A stretch of 64,000 nucleotides of DNA from Desulfomicrobium sp. ZS1 (lineage in GTDB: Bacteria; Desulfobacterota; Desulfovibrionia; Desulfovibrionales; Desulfomicrobiaceae): the NCBI RefSeq assembly GCF_024204645.1, contig NZ_CP100351.1:186001-250000 (forward strand). The letters are read 5' to 3'. Shown here piece by piece: positions 42,619 through 51,464 of the stretch. Below the pieces are notes generated by a model. The model saw nothing but the letters and a program-made list of their open reading frames with translations, did no database searches and had not been told where the DNA came from. The position numbers and the translations under genes were made by a program. Every line of letters starts with the position of its first letter. The stretch's first letter is position 1.

Positions 42619-43823
42619 TCGTATTTTCCTATGGCCTCTTCGGACCGAGTTCGTGTTTGCGCATCGAGGTCCAAAATGTCCTCCAGATCATGCATGGAGG
42701 TCAAGGAATGTTTGGCCAGCATTTGTTCGATAAGCCGGGCAATTCCAGGGAAGGAGATGCGACTGTCCAGAAAGGCCTGCACTGCGATCTCGTTGGCGGC
42801 ATTGAGCACTACCGGATGACTTGGGCCGGCCGACAGCGCCTCGCGCGCCAGGTTCAGACAGGGAAAGCGTACCAGATCCGGGGTTTCGAAAGTCAGGGTG
42901 CCGACCTTGGCCAGATCGAGTCGCTCAAGCCCGATATTGAGGCGGTGGGGATAGCCCAGGCAGTAGCCGATGGGGATCTCCATGTCCGGCATGCCCAGGT
43001 GGGCCAGCTGCGAGCCGTCTTCGTATTCGACCAGGGAGTGGACTATGGATTGGGGATGGACCACCACGTCCACCTCGTCCAGAGACGCTCCGTAAAGATG
43101 CACGGCCTCGATGATCTCAAGTCCCTTGTTCATCATGGTCGCGGAATCGATGGAAATTTTTGCGCCCATGGACCAGTTGGGGTGTTTCAGGGCTTGCGCC
43201 GGGGTCGCGGCCTGGATTTCCTGCAGGCTTTTTGCGCGAAACGGTCCGCCCGACGCGGTCAGGATCAGGCGGCAGGCTTGCCTGCCCTCATGGCCTGCAT
43301 AGGCTTGAAACAAGGCGTTGTGTTCCGAGTCGACGGGAAGGATGACGGCGCCGCTGGCCTGGCAGGTCCGGCGGAAAAGGTCTCCGGCCAGAACAAGGGC
43401 CTCTTTGTTGGCCAGGCAGAGCACTTTGCCGGCCCGCGCCGCGGCCAGGGCCGGTACCAGTCCGGCCGCGCCGACCTGGGCGGCCAGGATGAGATCGGCC
43501 TCGGGCAGGGTGGCCATGGCCGTGTACCCATTCTGTCCCACAAGAATGCGCGGGGCGTATCCGCCGGGAAGCAGGGCGCGCAGTTCTTCGGCCTTGTCTT
43601 CGTCCAGGATGCCCAGATACGCCGGACGAAACGTCTCGGCCTGTCTGGCCAGGAGTGCCACGTTTCTGGCCCCGGCCAAGGCTACGACCTTGAGATCGCC
43701 AGTGTTCTTGGCCACGACCCTCAGCGCGCTTGTGCCGATGGACCCGGTGCTGCCCAGGATGGCGAGGGTGCGCTGGCCGGGGCGGTCGAAAACCGGAGAC
43801 GAGAGGCCCGAGATGTACTTCAT
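42612..43823 (-). CDS. dxr: 1-deoxy-D-xylulose 5-phosphate reductoisomerase
   Basis: Dxr makes 2-C-methylerythritol 4-phosphate, the committed step of the non-mevalonate isoprenoid pathway. The 403-residue product has the NADPH-binding ILGSTGSIGTSAL, the metal-binding PVDSEHNALFQ, KISIDSATMMNKGLEIIEA and the flexible-loop HPNWSMG. Start ATG 43823 lies nine bases after cdsA. It feeds uppS in the same operon with isoprenoid precursors. Confidence 0.97.
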   Translation of the reverse strand: MKYISGLSSPVFDRPGQRTLAILGSTGSIGTSALRVVAKNTGDLKVVALAGARNVALLARQAETFRPAYLGILDEDKAEELRALLPGGYAPRILVGQNGYTAMATLPEADLILAAQVGAAGLVPALAAARAGKVLCLANKEALVLAGDLFRRTCQASGAVILPVDSEHNALFQAYAGHEGRQACRLILTASGGPFRAKSLQEIQAATPAQALKHPNWSMGAKISIDSATMMNKGLEIIEAVHLYGASLDEVDVVVHPQSIVHSLVEYEDGSQLAHLGMPDMEIPIGYCLGYPHRLNIGLERLDLAKVGTLTFETPDLVRFPCLNLAREALSAGPSHPVVLNAANEIAVQAFLDSRISFPGIARLIEQMLAKHSLTSMHDLEDILDLDAQTRTRSEEAIGKYEW

Positions 43824-43832
43824 GGTTTTGCC

Positions 43833-44627
43833 TTAGGCGAAAAAGGAGAACAGGGCGGCCAGTCCGCAGTACAGAGGAAGAGTGAAGAGCAGGCTGTCGA
43901 TGCGGTCCAGAATGCCGCCGTGACCGGGTAGAATCCTGCCGGAGTCCTTGATCCCGCGCCAGCGTTTCAGGGCGGACTCGAAAAAGTCGCCAATCTGCGC
44001 GGCAATGTTCAGACCCGCTCCGAGCAGGGCGAAGCGTGTCCAGGATGCGGTTCCGAAAGCAATGCCCATGGCGGCGCAGACGATGACGCTCAGGCACAGG
44101 CCGCCCAGGCTGCCGGCCCAGGTTTTTTTCGGGCTGACCGACGGCCAGATCTTGGGTCCGCCGATCAAGCTGCCCGCGTAATAGGCGCCGGTGTCGGCGG
44201 CGAAGGTGGTCAGCAGCACGAGCCCAATCTCCGGGGCGGAGATGGTCCGGAACAGACGCAGGATGAAGGGCAGATACAGAAGTCCGAAAAGCAGAATCTG
44301 GCTGTCCTGAAAGGCGTCGGGAGATTTTCCCCGGTCATGGGCGATCAGGAACGACACGGCCACGCCAAGCAAGGCCACGCAGACCAGCGCCGCGCCGCTC
44401 CATGCCAAAGGGGCCCAGACCATGCCCAGGGTGAGAATCAGGCCCAGAGCCTTCCAGACGGGCTTCTCCCGGCCTGGCCAGAACATGGCGTAGAATTCCA
44501 TGAGCCCAAGGCCGGCTACGGCTGTTATGCCGATGCTGAGGACCGGGTCGCCGCTGTAGATGGCCCAGCCCAGCAATGGGAGCAGCAACAGGGAGGTCAG
44601 AACGCGCTTGAAATGAGGACTTATCAT
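43833..44627 (-). CDS. cdsA: Phosphatidate cytidylyltransferase
   Basis: CdsA converts phosphatidic acid and CTP to CDP-diacylglycerol. The 264-residue membrane protein has about eight hydrophobic segments and the C-terminal family signature SALKRWRGIKDSGRILPGHG followed by GILDRIDS, with the metal-binding Asp residues. ATG 44627 overlaps the uppS stop (ATGA), so I prefer it over the longer frame to 44720. Confidence 0.95.
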   Translation of the reverse strand: MISPHFKRVLTSLLLLPLLGWAIYSGDPVLSIGITAVAGLGLMEFYAMFWPGREKPVWKALGLILTLGMVWAPLAWSGAALVCVALLGVAVSFLIAHDRGKSPDAFQDSQILLFGLLYLPFILRLFRTISAPEIGLVLLTTFAADTGAYYAGSLIGGPKIWPSVSPKKTWAGSLGGLCLSVIVCAAMGIAFGTASWTRFALLGAGLNIAAQIGDFFESALKRWRGIKDSGRILPGHGGILDRIDSLLFTLPLYCGLAALFSFFA

Positions 44628-45325
44628 GCGGACTCCTCTCCCGTGGTCCCGAAGCGGCGCTGACGGGATGCGTAATCCGCAAGAGCGGCCTTGAGTTGCG
44701 GGGCATGGAAGTCCGGCCAAGCCACGTCGGTGAAATAGAGTTCGCTGTAGGCACTCTGAAACAGCAGATAATTGCTCAGCCGCAGCTCGCCGCTGGTGCG
44801 CAGGATCAGGTCCGGATCGGGCATGCCGGCGGTGTAGAGTTCGGCCGCGAACATGTCCCCGGTCAGCTCCGAAGGTTTGACCTGCTTCTTCAGCAAGGCC
44901 TGGCAGGCGCGCAGGATTTCAAGGCGTCCCGAGTAGTTGAGAGCCAGGTTCAGCGTCATGGCCGAGCAACCGGCAGTCTTCTCTATGACGTGGCGCAGCA
45001 CCTGCCGGGTGGGCAGGGGCAGCTCGTCCAGGTCCCCGAGCACGTTCAGGCGGATGGATTGCTCCAGCAGGGAGGGCAGTTCTTCGGTGAGGAAGTCTTT
45101 GAGCAGGCCAAAAAGGAAGCCGACCTCCTGCTTGGGCCGCGACCAGTTCTCCTTGGAGAAGGTGTAGAGCGTAAGGAAGGGAATGCCGAGTTTTCGGCAT
45201 TCCTTTACGATTTCGCGGGCGGTTTCGGTGCCGGCCTTGTGGCCGTCGCTGCGGTCAAGGCCTCTGGCGCGGGCCCAGCGGCCGTTGCCGTCCATGATGA
45301 TGGCGAGATGATTGAGCGGTGGCAT
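44624..45325 (-). CDS. uppS: Undecaprenyl diphosphate synthase
   Basis: UppS is the cis-prenyltransferase that makes the C55 lipid carrier for peptidoglycan and O-antigen. The 233-residue product has the substrate motif IIMDGNGRWARARG (Asp11 essential), FSKENWSRP, LNYSGRLEI and the C-terminal PDLILRTSGELRLSNYLLFQ. It lies nine bases behind frr. The ribosome site is weak, which suggests coupling to frr. Confidence 0.96.
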   Translation of the reverse strand: MPPLNHLAIIMDGNGRWARARGLDRSDGHKAGTETAREIVKECRKLGIPFLTLYTFSKENWSRPKQEVGFLFGLLKDFLTEELPSLLEQSIRLNVLGDLDELPLPTRQVLRHVIEKTAGCSAMTLNLALNYSGRLEILRACQALLKKQVKPSELTGDMFAAELYTAGMPDPDLILRTSGELRLSNYLLFQSAYSELYFTDVAWPDFHAPQLKAALADYASRQRRFGTTGEESA

Positions 45326-45334
45326 GGACTGGAT

Positions 45335-45889
45335 CTAGATCTCCATGATTTCCTTTTCTTTTTCGGCCAGGATCGCATCAGCCTTTTTCACGAAGTTGTC
45401 CGTGGTTTTCTGGACCTCATCCTGAGCCTTGTGCAGATCGTCTTCGCTGATTTCCTTGGCAGTGTGCATTTTCTTCAGTGCGTCATTGACGTCCCGGCGC
45501 ACGTTGCGGATGGCGACCTTGGCCTCTTCCGTATATTTTTTGGCCATCTTGACCAGGTCCTTGCGGCGTTCCTCGGTCAGGACCGGGATGTTGATGCGGA
45601 TGGCCCGGCCATCGTTGATGGGGGTCAGCCCCAGGTCCGACTTCATGATGGCCTTCTCGATGCAATTGAAGGCGTTGCGGTCCCAGGGGGAGATGGAAAT
45701 CGTGCGGCTGTCCGGGATGGAAACGGACGCAACCTGATTAAGCGGGGTCGGGGTGCCGTAGTAGTCAACCCGGATGCTGTCGACCAGTGCCGTGGAGGCG
45801 CGGCCGGTGCGCAGTTTGGAAAAATCCTTTTCCAGACTGTCGATGCTTTTCTGCATCCTGTTCGTGCAATCCTGTGTGTGCTGTTCCAT
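45335..45889 (-). CDS. frr: Ribosome recycling factor
   Basis: RRF splits post-termination ribosomes together with EF-G. The 184-residue product has the conserved [20 protein letters not shown] and [18 protein letters not shown], and a two-part coiled-coil arm ending [18 protein letters not shown] lies six bases before ATG 45889. It follows pyrH by one base. Confidence 0.97.
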   Translation of the reverse strand: MEQHTQDCTNRMQKSIDSLEKDFSKLRTGRASTALVDSIRVDYYGTPTPLNQVASVSIPDSRTISISPWDRNAFNCIEKAIMKSDLGLTPINDGRAIRINIPVLTEERRKDLVKMAKKYTEEAKVAIRNVRRDVNDALKKMHTAKEISEDDLHKAQDEVQKTTDNFVKKADAILAEKEKEIMEI

Positions 45890-45890
45890 G

Positions 45891-46610
45891 TCATTCTCCT
45901 TGAACAATTGTTCCGACTTCTTCGCCCCTGACCACCCGCTGGATGTTGCCGGGTACAAAGAGGTTGAAGACCCCGATGGGGAGTTTGTTGTCCATGCAAA
46001 GGGATATCGCTGCGGAATCCATGACTTTGAGGCGACGCTGCAACACGTCCAGATAGGTCAATCTGTTGAACATGACTGCGTCGGAATGCTTTTCGGGATC
46101 TTTGTCATAGACGCCGTTGACCCTGGTGGCTTTGAGGATGGCCTCGCATTTAAGCTCCATGGCTCTGAGCGCTGCCGCCGTGTCCGTGGTGAAATAGGGA
46201 ATGCCCGTTCCGGCAGCGCAGATAACCACGCGGCCTTTTTCGAGGTGACGGATGGCGCGGCGCCGGATGTAGGGCTCGGCCACTTCCTTCATATCGATGG
46301 CGGTCATAACGCGGGTCGTGATGCCCAGTTTTTCCAGGGCATCCTGTACCGCCAGGGCATTCATGACCGTGGCCAGCATGCCCATGTAGTCGGCCGAGGC
46401 GCGGTCCATGCCCTTGGAGGACACGGAAATGCCGCGAAAAATGTTGCCGCCGCCGATGACCATGCTGAGCTGCACGCCCATGGAAGCAGCTTCGGCAAGC
46501 TCTTGACAAATGGACTGGATGGTCTGGGGTTCGATGCCGAAGCCCTGCTCTCCGGCCAGGGCCTCGCCGCTCAGCTTGAGCATGACTCTGCCGTATCGGA
46601 GTTTCTCCAT
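45891..46610 (-). CDS. pyrH: Uridylate kinase
   Basis: PyrH phosphorylates UMP to UDP. The 239-residue amino-acid-kinase-fold protein has [18 protein letters not shown], the nucleotide motif [10 protein letters not shown], and [22 protein letters not shown] 46610 has AGAGG upstream. A terminator separates it from tsf, so a promoter may lie in the 176-base gap, or some read-through supplies pyrH. Confidence 0.97.
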   Translation of the reverse strand: MEKLRYGRVMLKLSGEALAGEQGFGIEPQTIQSICQELAEAASMGVQLSMVIGGGNIFRGISVSSKGMDRASADYMGMLATVMNALAVQDALEKLGITTRVMTAIDMKEVAEPYIRRRAIRHLEKGRVVICAAGTGIPYFTTDTAAALRAMELKCEAILKATRVNGVYDKDPEKHSDAVMFNRLTYLDVLQRRLKVMDSAAISLCMDNKLPIGVFNLFVPGNIQRVVRGEEVGTIVQGE

Positions 46611-46757
46611 GGATAGGTACCTCTTGGGTAAGCGGTGAACGAAAAGGAGGCAGGGATGCCCCAAGCCTCCTTCTCGGATGATCGTATATCCATTTCGCGC
46701 ACCCGCTGCAACAGGAGGCGTGAAGCGGGGCAGATGCGAAGTTTGACGATCTGAGGG

Positions 46758-46784
46758 CCAAAAAAAAGGGCCTTGCGGCCCTTT
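46758..46784 (-). terminator. Terminator of rpsB-tsf
   Basis: An 8-bp perfect stem (46765-46772 with 46777-46784, AAAGGGCC/GGCCCTTT) with a 4-base loop ends on the minus strand in a T run. It starts three bases past the tsf stop. Confidence 0.85.
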
Positions 46785-46786
46785 GC

Positions 46787-47590
46787 TTATGCGCCGATGG
46801 CGAACCGGAAGAACCGGACAATCTCGGCGTTTTTTCCAAGAAGATCCTTGATGGTCTTCTTGTCGTCTTTGATGAAGAGCTGCTCGCGCAGACAGACTTC
46901 CTGGTAGAATTTGCGGATGCGTCCCTCAACGATCTTTTCGGCGATCTGGGCCGGCTTGCCCTCTTCCTTGGCCTGGTTCAGGTAGATTTCCTTTTCCTGG
47001 GCCAGGGTTTCGGCCGAGATCTGATCCGGGCCGACGCAAAGGGGATTGGCAGCCGCGATCTGCATGGCCACATCTTTGGCCAGTTCAGGGCTAACCTGAC
47101 CGGACAGTTCGACCAGGACGCCGAGCTTCTTGGTGGAATGGACGTAGGTACCGATGGCGCCTTCACCGGAGAAGGACACGTAAGCCAGGCGGCCGACCTG
47201 CATGTTCTCGCCGATCTTGCCGATGAGGCCGGTCAGGTCGGATGCTTCGGCAGGCAGGTCTTCCACCTTGTCGGTCTTCTTTTCCAGGGCGAGGGTGGCC
47301 AGGCCTTCGGCCAGGGCGATGAATTCCTCGTTCTTGGACACGAAGTCGGTCTCACACTTGAGTTCGCTCATGGCCGCGGATTTGCCGTCGGCTGCGACGA
47401 CAACGGTCACCAGACCTTCGGAGGTGGCCCGACCGGCTTTTTTGGCAGCCTTGGACAGCCCTTTTTCGCGCAACCAGGCAATGGCTTTTTCTTCATCGCC
47501 ATCGCATTCGGCCAGTGCTTTTTTGCAATCCATCATGCCTACGCCGGTGCGTTCGCGCAGGTCCTTAACCATCGCTGCAGTGATGCTCAT
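46787..47590 (-). CDS. tsf: Elongation factor Ts
   Basis: EF-Ts exchanges GDP for GTP on EF-Tu. The 267-residue product has the N-terminal UBA-like domain ([19 protein letters not shown]) and the core motif [16 protein letters not shown] with the TDFV signature. A C-terminal [15 protein letters not shown] segment follows. AGAGG lies nine bases before ATG 47590, four bases after rpsB. Confidence 0.98.
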   Translation of the reverse strand: MSITAAMVKDLRERTGVGMMDCKKALAECDGDEEKAIAWLREKGLSKAAKKAGRATSEGLVTVVVAADGKSAAMSELKCETDFVSKNEEFIALAEGLATLALEKKTDKVEDLPAEASDLTGLIGKIGENMQVGRLAYVSFSGEGAIGTYVHSTKKLGVLVELSGQVSPELAKDVAMQIAAANPLCVGPDQISAETLAQEKEIYLNQAKEEGKPAQIAEKIVEGRIRKFYQEVCLREQLFIKDDKKTIKDLLGKNAEIVRFFRFAIGA

Positions 47591-47594
47591 CGTA

Positions 47595-48380
47595 TTATAC
47601 CTCTTCGTCTGTATCTACGGATTCCGGCTCTGCGGAACCGACAGGGAGTTCGACTTCGGGAACCTTGTTGGTCTTGGCTTCGACAGGAGCGTCCTTGGTG
47701 CTGGCGGCGCCTTCCATGCAGGCATCGGCCATTGCGCCGGCAAAGAGCTTGATGGCGCGGATGGCGTCGTCATTGCCCGGGATGATATAGTCGATCAGGT
47801 CGGGGTCGCAGTTGGTGTCGACCACTGCCACGATCGGGATGCCCAGCTTGCGGCATTCCTTGACGGCGATCTCTTCGCGGTGCGGATCGATGATGAAGGC
47901 GGCCGCAGGCGGTTCTTCCATGTCCTTGATGCCGCCCAGCGTCAGGTTCAGCTTGGTGACTTCACGTTCCATGCGCACGACTTCTTTTTTCAGGAAGCGG
48001 CTGACGGAGCCGTCTTCGAACATGCCTTCAAGTTTTTTCAGGCGGGTGATGCTGGTGCGGATGGTCTGGTAGTTGGTCAGCGTGCCGCCCAGCCAGCGGT
48101 TGGTGACGTGGTACATGCCGCAGCGCTCGGCTTCGGTCTTGATCACGTCCTGCGCCTGGCGCTTGGTGCCGACAAAAATGATCTTTCCGCCGCGGGCCAC
48201 GGTATCGGCGATGAAATCGTGGGCCTTGCGGTACAGCTTCACGGTCTGCTGCAGGTCGATGATGTGGATGCCCTTGCGCGCGCCGAAAATGAAGGGGCGC
48301 ATCTTGGGGTTCCAGCGGCGGGTCTGGTGGCCGAAGTGGACTCCGGTCTCCAGCATCTGTTTCATACTTACATAAGCCAT
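47595..48380 (-). CDS. rpsB: 30S ribosomal protein S2
   Basis: S2 binds the 30S head-body junction and is needed to recruit S1. The 261-residue product has [46 protein letters not shown] and the C-terminal [19 protein letters not shown]. The extra tail of about 35 residues is Glu/Val/Thr-rich. AAGGAG precedes ATG 48380. The leader between rnj and rpsB is 126 bases. Confidence 0.97.
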   Translation of the reverse strand: MAYVSMKQMLETGVHFGHQTRRWNPKMRPFIFGARKGIHIIDLQQTVKLYRKAHDFIADTVARGGKIIFVGTKRQAQDVIKTEAERCGMYHVTNRWLGGTLTNYQTIRTSITRLKKLEGMFEDGSVSRFLKKEVVRMEREVTKLNLTLGGIKDMEEPPAAAFIIDPHREEIAVKECRKLGIPIVAVVDTNCDPDLIDYIIPGNDDAIRAIKLFAGAMADACMEGAASTKDAPVEAKTNKVPEVELPVGSAEPESVDTDEEV

Positions 48381-48505
48381 GGTAATCTCCTTGGTTTTAT
48401 TCCTCCGCCCGCAGGAGCCCGAATGGGCCAAACCAAAAATGCGGACGTGTGGAGTGTTTGAGAACTGAAGTCGGTACGCGAGTGCTTTATCCTTGGCAAG
48501 AAAAA

Positions 48506-48511
48506 ATTATA
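48506..48511 (-). promoter_or_regulatory. Possible -10 box of the rpsB operon
   Basis: A perfect TATAAT on the minus strand overlaps the rnj stop codon. GC-rich sequence lies upstream and the -35 region is poor. A start near 48499 would give a leader of about 120 nt, enough for S2 autoregulation as in other bacteria. Weakly supported. Confidence 0.4.
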
Positions 48512-50159
48512 CCCGGGCGATGAGGGGAATGACGATGGGGTCGCGTTCCAGGACCTTGCGGAAAAAGCGGCGCAGGGAGGACCTGATTTTCTCTTCGAGC
48601 TTGTAGGCCTCGCAGCCGGGGTTGCCTTCCATGACATCTAATATGATGCACTTGGCGTCTTCAAGGATGTGGGAGAAATGCTGTTCAAAGATGAACCCCT
48701 TGGACTGGATGCTGGGGCCGAAGACGATGGTCCCGAATTCGTCCTGCACCAGGAGCACAATGACGAGCCCTTCGCCGCCCAGGATCTGGCGTTCCTTGAG
48801 CACGCTCTGGCCTACGTCGCCCACGCCCTTGCCGTCGACCAGGATGGACTCCGCGAAGACCGCTTCCTCCAGACGGATGCCCGACGTGGACAGGGTCACG
48901 GGGTGGCCGTTCTCCAGGATCAGTGCGCGTTCCGGCGCGATGCCCCGCGAAACGGCCAGTTCGGCGTGCTTGAAAAGGTGGCGGTATTCGCCATGCACCG
49001 GCACGAAAAATTTGGGATGGACCGTGTCGAGCATGATCCGCAGCTCTTCCTTGTGGGCATGGCCCGAGGCGTGGATGGCCTGCACTTTTTCGTAGAGTAC
49101 GCTAGCCCCGTGCCGGTAGAGGTCGTTGATGACCCGGGTGATGGCCCTGGTGTTGCCCGGGATGAAGCGCGAGGACATGATCACCGTGTCGCCCTTGTGG
49201 ATGTTGATCTGCCGGTGCTCGCTCCGGGCCACGCGGCTCAAGGCCGAAAGGGGTTCACCCTGGGAGCCGGTCAGCAGAATGACGATTTTGTCGTCGTCAA
49301 GATAGGCCAACTCTTCCATGTCGCAGGAATTTTCGCGGTTGAAGCGCAGATGCCCGAGATCCTTGGCAACGTCGATGTTGGTGACCAGGCTGCGCCCGGT
49401 GAAGGCCACCCTGCGTCCGTGCTTGGCCGCAAGGTCGAAAATTTCCTGCATGCGCTGGATATGGGTGGCGAAAAGGGTGACCAGAATGCGCCCCTTGGCC
49501 TCGGCAAAGACTTCATCCAGAGAGTCCTGGATTTCCTGTTCCGTCAGGGAGAAACCTTCGCGTTCGACGTTGGTGGAGTCGGAGAGCATGAGCAGCACGC
49601 CCTCGCTTGAAAATTTGGCGAAGGCGTCAAGGTCGGTGGCGTGCCCGCCCTGGGGGTTGCGGTCGATCTTGAAATCGCCCGTGTGCACGATGCGTCCGGC
49701 CGGGGTCTCGATACCGAGCCCGAAGCCCTCGATGATGCTGTGGCAGACGGGCATGAAGGTCACGGCGAATTCGCCCAGCTCGACCCGCTCCCGCGCGCGC
49801 ACCGGGTGCAGCTTCACGTGGGAGTCGAGGGTGCGCTCCTGCAAGCGTTTCATTGCTAGGCGCAGGGTGAACTCGGAGCCGTAAAGTGGGACTTCCTGCA
49901 GGTAGGGGACAAGCCAGGCTAACGCCCCGATATGGTCCTCGTGGCCGTGGGTCAGGATGATGCCCTTCAATTTGTGCTTGCGGCTGACGATGAAATCCAT
50001 GCGGGGGATGACCACGTCCACGCCATAAAGGATGACGTCCGGAAACATGAGCCCGCAGTCCACCAGGATCATGCTCTGCTCGGTCTCCAGGGCCATGCAG
50101 TTCATGCCTATTTCTCCCAGCCCGCCAAGGGGGGTGAGGGTAACGTGCGATTCGGGCAT
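48507..50159 (-). CDS. rnj: Ribonuclease J
   Basis: RNase J is a metallo-beta-lactamase and beta-CASP nuclease with endonuclease and 5' exonuclease activity. The 550-residue product has the zinc motif LTHGHEDHIGAL, VCHSIIEGFGL, HTGDFKIDRNP, LLSDSTNVEREG and the C-terminal ASGHAHKEEL. It coexists with PNPase here. I chose ATG 50159 (GGAG nine bases upstream). A frame to 50204 adds 15 residues with only a weak ribosome site. Confidence 0.95.
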   Translation of the reverse strand: MPESHVTLTPLGGLGEIGMNCMALETEQSMILVDCGLMFPDVILYGVDVVIPRMDFIVSRKHKLKGIILTHGHEDHIGALAWLVPYLQEVPLYGSEFTLRLAMKRLQERTLDSHVKLHPVRARERVELGEFAVTFMPVCHSIIEGFGLGIETPAGRIVHTGDFKIDRNPQGGHATDLDAFAKFSSEGVLLMLSDSTNVEREGFSLTEQEIQDSLDEVFAEAKGRILVTLFATHIQRMQEIFDLAAKHGRRVAFTGRSLVTNIDVAKDLGHLRFNRENSCDMEELAYLDDDKIVILLTGSQGEPLSALSRVARSEHRQINIHKGDTVIMSSRFIPGNTRAITRVINDLYRHGASVLYEKVQAIHASGHAHKEELRIMLDTVHPKFFVPVHGEYRHLFKHAELAVSRGIAPERALILENGHPVTLSTSGIRLEEAVFAESILVDGKGVGDVGQSVLKERQILGGEGLVIVLLVQDEFGTIVFGPSIQSKGFIFEQHFSHILEDAKCIILDVMEGNPGCEAYKLEEKIRSSLRRFFRKVLERDPIVIPLIARV

Positions 50160-50245
50160 TAAGGGGGCTCCGGTTTGTTGAGGTACGATGTGATGCTCGC
50201 GCATCCTGACGGAAACTAAGGGAAGTGGGGCGCAAGGACAAGACT

Positions 50246-50290
50246 AAAAAAAAGCCACTGAAACGCGGCTTTTGAACCTTGTCGTGGCTT
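50246..50290 (-). terminator. Second terminator upstream of rnj
   Basis: On the minus strand AAAAGCC (50273-50267) pairs with GGCTTTT (50256-50250) before eight T residues. AAGCCAC (50290-50284) competes for the same right arm (GTGGCTT, 50258-50252). No annotated gene ends here. Confidence 0.55.
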
Positions 50291-50417
50291 AATCAAGAAT
50301 CAATGAGGGTGGCAATGTTGCGGCGGAGGTGATTTTTAGGAACCAAACGCTCGATACAGACAAATTCGAATTTCAGCTGTCTGTGTTCCGCTCTGCGCGA
50401 TATGCCGCTTAAATTAC

Positions 50418-50445
50418 AAAACCCCCGTCAAGTGACGAGGGTTTT
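50418..50445 (-). terminator. Terminator of flgM
   Basis: A 12-bp stem with one mismatch (50418-50429 with 50434-50445) ends on the minus strand in GGTTTTG. It lies about 75 bases past the flgM stop. Confidence 0.7.
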
Positions 50446-50518
50446 GAGCTGGTTTGTCGGCATTCGGGACCGGCCGGGGTGCGGGTCGGGCGTTTCCTGC
50501 CGCCGAGCCGGGAATGGG

Positions 50519-50821
50519 TCAGCCCCAGATATCCAGTTCCTGCCTGAGCAGGCTGGCCGCGATATCCTTGCCGTTTGCCTCATACTCTCCCGCCTCGATC
50601 CTGGCCTTTACGTCGGCGACCTTGTCGGCCCTTACCCCGTCGTCTTCCTGGGCAGTTCTCAGCATGCTCATCTTGAGCCGCGCTTCATCGGAAATGGAGA
50701 TGCGGTCGGTGCCGCTGTCCTGATTGGCGACGGGCTTCTGGTGTTCCTGGCGCTGCTGCTCCAGATGGTCCAGTCGCGTAGACTCGTAACCGCTGAATGG
50801 TTTGATAGTGTTGATCGTCAT
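50519..50821 (-). CDS. flgM: Anti-sigma-28 factor FlgM
   Basis: FlgM binds sigma-28 until it is exported through the finished hook. The 100-residue hydrophilic product has the family motif DRISISDEA (residues 39-47) followed by the sigma-binding helices RADKVADVKARIEAGEYEAN and IAASLLRQEL. GGAG lies six bases before the ATG. It is the second gene behind a sigma-28 promoter, which gives negative feedback. Confidence 0.92.
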   Translation of the reverse strand: MTINTIKPFSGYESTRLDHLEQQRQEHQKPVANQDSGTDRISISDEARLKMSMLRTAQEDDGVRADKVADVKARIEAGEYEANGKDIAASLLRQELDIWG

Positions 50822-50897
50822 TTTTCGCTCCTGCCGGTTATTCCGGCCGCACTGGCTTTTTCCGTCATCCGGGAGGCATGTGCCTCGGGGGGAAAGC

Positions 50898-51314
50898 CTA
50901 GAGCATTGTTTCGTTGACCCGGGTCAAGGCAACTTCCCACAAACGGCGCATGAAAGCATCCTTTTCGCCGTTGGTCAATTCCGCGACACCCTGGTCTGTT
51001 TTTTTCAGTATTTGAAGGCCGCTTCCGTCGGATGGATACCTAAAAAGCACGTCCTGTCCGAATTCCTTGGCCATCTGCGTCTTGATTTCACGGACTACCG
51101 GGTTTGCGGTGTCCGAGCCAATGAGGTTGTCCACGATTTCGCCTGCGACTTTTTCAACCAACTGGCGCCTTTTGGCTTCCTTGGAAATGGAAACGGAATC
51201 CTGCTGCCCGCCGCGGTCCATGTATTTTTTGAACCTGGCGATACGCCGACCGGCTTCTTGGTGCTGATCGTACGTGCGCATCACGCTTTTGACGAGAAAG
51301 GGATTCACTGTCAC
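50898..51314 (-). CDS. FlgM-like hypothetical protein upstream of flgM
   Basis: The 138-residue product starts at GTG 51314 with AAGAGG eight bases upstream. Its N-terminal half carries DSVSISKEA at residues 39-47, the same positions as DRISISDEA in FlgM. The C-terminal half (VREIKTQMAKEFGQDVLFRY) is unlike FlgM. Similar genes lie beside flgM in other Desulfovibrio-type genomes and are unnamed. It could be a second anti-sigma factor or a FlgM partner; function is unknown. Confidence 0.8.
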   Translation of the reverse strand: MTVNPFLVKSVMRTYDQHQEAGRRIARFKKYMDRGGQQDSVSISKEAKRRQLVEKVAGEIVDNLIGSDTANPVVREIKTQMAKEFGQDVLFRYPSDGSGLQILKKTDQGVAELTNGEKDAFMRRLWEVALTRVNETML

Positions 51315-51336
51315 AGGGCATACCTCTTATTTCTCC

Positions 51337-51363
51337 CTATCGGCCAGTTATATGCGAACTTTA
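51337..51363 (-). promoter_or_regulatory. Sigma-28 promoter of the flgM pair
   Basis: On the minus strand TAAA (51363-51360), 15 bases, then GCCGATAG (51344-51337) match the FliA consensus at 11 of 12 positions. The start site would lie about 15 bases before the GTG start codon. Confidence 0.85.
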
Positions 51364-51464
51364 GTTTTATTTACGAAAAAAATCCGCCCACGCTCATGGC
51401 CCGGCTTCGGCGAACATTGCTCCTCTCCTTGAATACGCGGCACCTTTTGCTTACACTCCCGCAA

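Larger units (their letters stand above)
50160..50518. other. Gap between flgM and rnj with two terminator hairpins
   Basis: These 359 bases hold no credible gene. From right to left on the minus strand come the flgM terminator (50418-50445), an inverted repeat ACAGACA/TGTCTGT around AAATTCGAATTT (50356-50384), and a second terminator hairpin (50246-50290). The stretch between the two terminators, about 170 nt, could be an untranslated leader or a small RNA. Confidence 0.6.
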
